Below the pieces are notes generated by a model. The model saw only the letters and a list, made by a program, of their open reading frames with translations. It made no database searches and was not told the origin of the DNA. Both the position numbers and the translations under genes were made by a program. Shown one piece after another: positions 34,501-39,044 of a stretch of DNA of 39,044 nucleotides (positions are counted from its first letter, which is position 1; each line of letters begins with the position of its first letter). The DNA comes from Rhizophlyctis rosea (lineage: Eukaryota > Chytridiomycota > Chytridiomycetes > Rhizophlyctidales > Rhizophlyctidaceae), in assembly GCA_027596075.1 (NCBI GenBank), contig JADGJC010000357.1:1-39044 (forward strand). Direction: 5' to 3'.

Positions 34501-36640
34501 AGAGGAAACTTTGTTGAAGAAGATACAGCAGGAGCGGGGGATGAAGAAGGCAATGGTGATTGATGCCGTACCAACGGCAACATCACCGTCGCAAAATGTC
34601 ACCACGTCAACGCAGTCGAGTTCATCATTGAGCGTATCGCCTCTTCCTGCCACATCTCGCCTTACATCACCGCTCCAACCGTCGGCTGCACTGAAAGACA
34701 ACGTTGACGAACTCCTAAGAAGGAAGATTGCTCGTGAACGGCAAAACACTCGACAAGGGGAGCCAAATCAAATTGCGACACCAACATCACAATCCCCTGA
34801 ACAAAGTCAATCTAAAACATCTGCGCAACTTCCTGCAGCACAAAGCGAAACTCGGTCCCCATCGGCGCGCATGGGAAGTTTGGACACGCCCGAAACTCTG
34901 CTTCGCCGCGCGTCACCGCAAACCGACCCTTCCCCATCACATCAAGATGTACGACAAAACCAAAATGGAATGTCCGGCGACCCTCACTCTCGTACTTATT
35001 CAAGATCTCGTCAGGAATCTCCGCGGGCACAGGATTCACCCCCCACGCATCGAATTGCTGAAGTCCGCTCTGGACCGAAGCAATCCGCTGCTCCATCGCT
35101 GGCGGCAAATGCTCTTAGTGGAGCAAAGGGGCGCCCGCAGACGCAGGCTCAAAAGGAGCAAGACGCCTTTCTTGCAACCTTACGCAGGAACGTCGTGGAG
35201 TCCATGGGGACGCCTGCATCCACCAAATCGCGGGCTCTCTCATCGTCGGCGAAGGCGGAATCGGGAAAGGCGCAGGGGAAGAAAAGCACTTCGGGCGTGG
35301 CCGTACACAGTAGCAACAAGGGTGGCGAATCTGCAGATGCCGGTCGGGCCTCCGCTGTCCCTGTTATATGGCTGGTTGATGCGGGCTCAAAGGGTGGGAA
35401 GGAAGGCGCTGCGGGGAGAGATACTAACAAACCGGCAGCTGTAGGTGGGGGAAGCAGCTCCCGATCAGCAAACTCGTTGCCGCAGACCAATGGTAGCGCA
35501 CCAGGTGCCCGTTCATCCCCGTCCGCTGCCAAGTCAGAACACGCAAGTGCTCAAACACTGAAATCAATCCTGTCAGGCACCGCGGAAAGAGGTGTTCCCA
35601 GTACACCAGCAGAGCGAACGCGAGGTGTTTCATCTTCAACGCCAAGTCCCTCCGCTACGCCTGTCCATAAACCATCTACACCCGCGTCGGCGATCGGAAC
35701 GCCAAAAACGAACACACCGTCATTACGTCAAACACCAGCCGCAACACCAATCACCAACCCGCCACCTCCAACGCAAAACACAAATGGTCCGACTTCGGCT
35801 TTTGGAGCTGCTGCCGCCGAAACATTTCAAAACCAAACAGGTCCAAACAACTCAAGATCGTCGTCCAGTCCCGTCACTATATCCAAAGACCGACTGGGTG
35901 CAGACACTCAATCTCGATCATCTGGTCCCGCAAATGGAAATCTGGAGCAAAGAGTGCAAGCGTCTTCTCAACGTCGACACAATACCCCAGTTGCACCCAG
36001 CGTCCCACAACAGCTGCAGCAACCAATGCGATCAATATCACCGGCTGCGTCCAATAACTTGCCACGTCAACCACCGTCGCAGCAGCCAACCACAACAAAA
36101 GCAACTCAGGCGCCCAACGGCCTGCAACAACGACCGTCGTCGGCGTTGCCTTCAAAAAGTGGTTTTTCGGGTAGCAGCGTGCCGGGTGGGAAAGGAGTGG
36201 GTTCGACAGCTGTTGACTCTGGCCTCAAGGTAGCGGGGAGGCCTCCAATCCGTTTATCTGTATCTCAAGCTGTCACTGCTGGACCCTCTGCTAATGGTGG
36301 CTCTGGGTCTAGCAGCATGGTAGGTAGCATGACAGGGAATAGTGGGGAGGCAACGGCGGCTACATCGGGAACGGACTTGTCGGATCCTGAGATTATGCAA
36401 AGGGTGGCGCTCCTGCTTCAAGCATGGCAGGGTGATGGTGGAAGTGATGCTGGTGGGAACGCCAATGCTGCCAACGTCGGATCGGCAAGTGCAGGGATTG
36501 TTCCAGGGGTCATTCCGGGGAATTGGGTGTTTTTCGGTAGGGATGGGGCTATGGTGCAGAATCCGTTTGGAGGGATGACGGGAGCAAGGAGTGGGGCGGG
36601 GAGTGGTCAGGGCCAGCCTATGCCTCCACGGGAACTGTAA
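31555..36640 (+). CDS. Large disordered nuclear-type protein with a SUMO-interacting motif
   Basis: Predicted exons are 31555-31573, 31815-32040, 32387-32762 and 32822-36640; their sum is exactly 1,480 codons. The 19-nt first coding exon gives MASTPK plus one base and splices to a strong TTTGTTTGCAG acceptor. Residues 7-58 form a helical block (LSEQEKQILERV, VCLEKGNSISKICEILGVDF). A coiled coil lies at about 243-281 and ends in KRKR. A textbook SUMO-interacting motif, VIIISDEDEE, starts at residue 343. NLS-like basic clusters, an acidic DSDSDIE patch and long Pro/Ser/Gln-rich disorder follow. A short motif recurs near 759-780 and 835-847 (ILKKKIQEE, LLKKIQQER, LLRRKIARER). The C-terminus is Gly/Ala-rich. 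It starts 291 nt after the dynein stop, on the same strand. I do not recognise the family; a chromatin or transcription scaffold is an inference. The second intron (346 nt) is the least certain join. Confidence 0.7.
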
Positions 36641-37413
36641 TCATGATGGGGACGTCGCCGGGTGGGGTTGGCTCGAGGCCGCCTGGATGGCTGTGATGTC
36701 TGGTTGCAGGGTCTGATACACAGTCTAGGATTGGTATAGCTCAATTGCAAATAGTTAGGCCTTTTGCTGTAATGTTAGCGGTTTGCAGGTTCCTTGTAGA
36801 AATTACTGTAAATCAAATGTAACCAAATATAGCTTACCCAAATGATTTTCGATGGGATGTGCGTTCACGCTTTGTGCTCGACGCTTGTGTTTGCATGCGT
36901 CAATGGCCACAACCTTCAACTATTGTGAGTTCCTTTACATGATTCTTTGGGTTCTCTCTGACTCTACTCTTCATTCCTCTGCTTCTACAATAATGAGAGG
37001 TTAGGATATTGAATGGGAGTCTGAGGTGTTCAAGTGAGCATCGGAACAATATGAGTTTTTTGTGTGTCACTTTGCGGTCGTAAATTGGGCATTTCACAGA
37101 GTTTCACGTTGCATGTTGATAGCAGAAGATCCTACATCCGGCTTTAGGCGGCGTCATATTCACACGTACGCATGACAGCATATAAGGATGGATGAAATTG
37201 ATACAAACAAACGGACATATGCGTATTTTGAGGCTCGCAACTCCTCAACCCGTATATAGCTGTCTATGCTCATTGGCGCAAATTCTACACCCTCACGGAG
37301 CATGCATAGTAAGGCTCTTACCATATTCAATCATATTGTGCAGTAACGGGAACAGTCTTAAACCATCTCCAGACTACAACTATCGGCTGCTGCCTGCAAT
37401 CATCCCCTTCGAA
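36641..37413. other. Intergenic region between convergent genes
   Basis: AT-richer sequence between the SIM-protein stop and the stop of the minus-strand membrane-protein gene. It should hold both terminators. I found no coding signal and no clear repeat. Confidence 0.5.
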
Positions 37414-38338
37414 TCAACTTTCGTCATTACCCACGAGAATCGGACTGGCCGAAGACGTCATATGCTCCAATTCCTCATCAACACCAGAATCCGCATCCAC
37501 ACCCGAAGAACGGAACACGGCCCTCTCATGCAAATCCCTAGTAACTACAAGATGACGATGTCCCAACGCTTCCGTCAAATCCGTACCAACCACAAAATGA
37601 CAATTCCCCTGCACCTTTATCAAATCCCCATCGCTGGCTATTCCAAGCTCCCCTTCAGTCCCTTCCCTCCGAACCATCCCACCCCCCAACACCAACACGC
37701 GCATGAGCGAGTTCCCCATCCAGATTCCCGCCGCACGAAATTCCGCTGTGATGGCCGCCAGCGCTGCGACGATAGTAATAAGGCATATGATGCCGACCGG
37801 CGCCTGGCCCGCGCTGCATTGGACAGTGTCTATCCGACCATACCCGTATCCGCAATCGAAGCAAGTCACCGATTGGTTGGTGAGATGCGCCAGTCCGAAT
37901 GAGAACCCCAGCGCGAGTCGATGGAGGTAATTCTCCACATCTTCGATGGTGATGTTGGCTTCGTATCCTCCCAGTTCCCCAATGCCCGGTACTGCCCTTT
38001 CAACATGATCCCCGTAGTAGGCCGTCGCATTGAAGCGCTCTTCGAGGTGGAGCATCAATGACACAATCACGGTGAAGGAGTCAGATGAAGTGTTGGACCA
38101 TTTGTCCCTTCGATTCGCTATTGAGGAGTCGACGAATAGGCTTGGCGTAAAGTTTGATACCGTAGTTTGGTACATTGAGGAAGGATTATTCTGTATCACT
38201 GCTTTTCCAAATTGGGATGAACAGCGCCGCAGGTCCCAAAAGGCCGAGGGTGCAGAGAGTGACTATGCCAATGGTATTTCGCACGTCAGCGACGTCGACG
38301 GTACGTCGAATGGGTTTGGGGATTGCTCCAGAACTCAT
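37414..38338 (-). CDS. Two-pass membrane protein with glycosylated ectodomain (frame break)
   Basis: Start taken at ATG 38338 (MSSGAIPKPIRR). A hydrophobic segment TIGIVTLCTLGLLGPAALFI follows directly, then an ectodomain with several N-glycosylation sites (NFT, NTS, NAT, NIT, NQS) and a Cys cluster TCFDCGYGYG. A second helix, APVGIICLITIVAALAAITA, leads to a cytoplasmic tail of about 90 residues ending at 37414. The two parts are in different frames: the first stops at 38186 and the second is open from about 38199 on. Removing one T from the plus-strand TTTT at 38203-38206 gives a single frame of 308 codons. The coding strand is C-rich at the start and G-rich at the end, supporting strand and extent. 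The family was not recognised. Confidence 0.55.
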
Positions 38339-38972
38339 TGGCGTTTGCGCTGATTCTTCAAACCGATCTATTGGAAAATTGTGCAAATCGGGACGAAGAG
38401 GAAGTTTCTTGATTAGTTTTTTCATCTGTTACAACCGCCAAATCCGGAAAATTGTCAACATACCTGCGAGCTTCGGTTGCATACATCACGGAAGACTGTG
38501 GACCTTCGACAGCAAGGACTCCGAGTCGGCGAGTTGCTCGTAAAGTCCCGTGGACAGTAGCATAAGTTAGACCTTTGGTGGGGCCATTTGAATCAGGAAG
38601 AAGAATGGATAACCTCAGGTGCGGAGATCTTGTCAAATTGCGCAGCGTAGGTATTGTGTTCGTGGTAGTGTTACGAAGCGGCCAAGCCTGCCTCCGATAT
38701 CCCATTGGGCGCATACTGTGCTGCGACTTCCTGATATCTCACCTTCTCAACCTTCCCTCCTTCCCTCTTAGCCTTCTGTCATAGCGTCCGGAAATCCCAC
38801 AAACGGTCAAAGCGAGGAACAAGCTGAATTCCTTGATTCTGCTTGCACGTGCGGCTCTGCGGAAATACTAAAATTCAACCGCAAGCACACAACGCTTCCC
38901 TTGTGACTGTCGGGACGTTATCGATTGTTATCTAACCGTTATATGTTTTCCATTCTCCAAATCAAATTCAAC
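38339..38972. other. Upstream region, possible extra minus-strand exons
   Basis: Two minus-strand pieces look weakly coding. About 38470-38570 reads TVHGTLRATRRLGVLAVEGP and ends at a GTATGT donor. About 38680-38770 reads VRYQEVAAQYAPNGISEAG. I could not join either in phase to the membrane-protein gene, so they may be a separate small gene or chance. The rest shows nothing recognisable before the tRNA. Confidence 0.3.
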
Positions 38973-39044
38973 GGTTTCGTGGTGTAGTTGGTTATCACAC
39001 CTGTCTAACACACAGGAGGTCTCCGGTTCGATCCCGGACGAAAC
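38973..39044 (+). tRNA. tRNA-Val (AAC), 3' end cut by the window
   Basis: The acceptor strand GGTTTCG pairs with CGAAAC at the window end; the last pairing C and discriminator base lie just outside. The D stem is GTG/CAC. The anticodon stem CCTGT/ACAGG encloses the loop CTAACAC with anticodon AAC. The T stem TCCGG/CCGGA encloses TTCGATC. All arms pair and the A and B boxes are intact. No intron is present. AAC is the normal eukaryotic Val isoacceptor read with inosine at position 34. Confidence 0.93.

Noticed and set aside
34728..36233. Long plus-strand frames at 34728-35444 and 35592-36233
   Set aside because: They overlap the SIM-protein exon in another frame. The SIM-protein frame runs unbroken for 3.8 kb and joins upstream exons in phase.
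37192..37902. 236-residue plus-strand frame
   Set aside because: It overlaps the minus-strand membrane protein, which has clear helices, glycosylation sites and the expected C-to-G trend; the plus frame has none of these.
1..39044. CRISPR array, prokaryotic operon, or viral insertion
   Set aside because: No regularly spaced repeats and no bacterial-type gene spacing were seen. The spliceosomal introns and conserved eukaryotic genes fit a nuclear genome, and the ankyrin gene alone is no evidence of a giant virus.

Overview
The window is eukaryotic and most likely comes from a zoosporic (chytrid-type) fungus. It encodes SAS-6, a centriole cartwheel protein that yeasts and filamentous Dikarya lack, next to fungal-style genes with many short introns (about 57-90 nt, GT...AG). 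It also carries a cytoplasmic dynein 1 heavy chain. The order or species cannot be named from the sequence alone.

Layout. 1-2031 (+): 3' part of the SAS-6 gene. 2906-4073 (+): five-exon ULP1/SENP-type SUMO protease with a complete His-Asp-Gln-Cys set. 4.1-4.7 kb: an AT/poly-C microsatellite and a tRNA-derived, SINE-like element. 4996-6670 (+): ankyrin-repeat protein with a late one-base frame break. 7373-7942 (-) and 8765-9391 (-): two small proteins of unknown function. 8307-8497: a cleanly bounded 191-bp hAT-type MITE. 9.9-11.0 kb (-): a frame-broken membrane-protein relic. 11552-12393 (+): DUF2306-like membrane protein with one frame break. 13.26-15.05 kb (+): a frame-broken, modular, Cys/Thr-rich secreted protein. 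15798-31263 (+): 18-exon cytoplasmic dynein 1 heavy chain, interrupted by a 10-N assembly gap. 31555-36640 (+): four-exon, 1479-residue, mostly disordered nuclear-type protein with a SUMO-interacting motif. 37414-38338 (-): two-pass membrane protein with one frame break. 38973-39044 (+): tRNA-Val(AAC), cut by the window end.

The genes do not form an operon or an obvious pathway. SAS-6 and dynein both serve the microtubule and centriole machinery. The SUMO protease and the SIM protein both touch SUMO biology, but they lie about 28 kb apart.

Two window-wide patterns stand out. First, most coding exons show a strand-specific sawtooth: they begin C-rich and end G-rich on the coding strand, and the pattern resets after introns, on both strands. 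Second, the conserved genes (about 22 kb of coding sequence) have no frame breaks, while five accessory loci carry many. Exon boundaries below were placed by eye from splice consensus, reading-frame phase and remembered family alignments; none has transcript support here.
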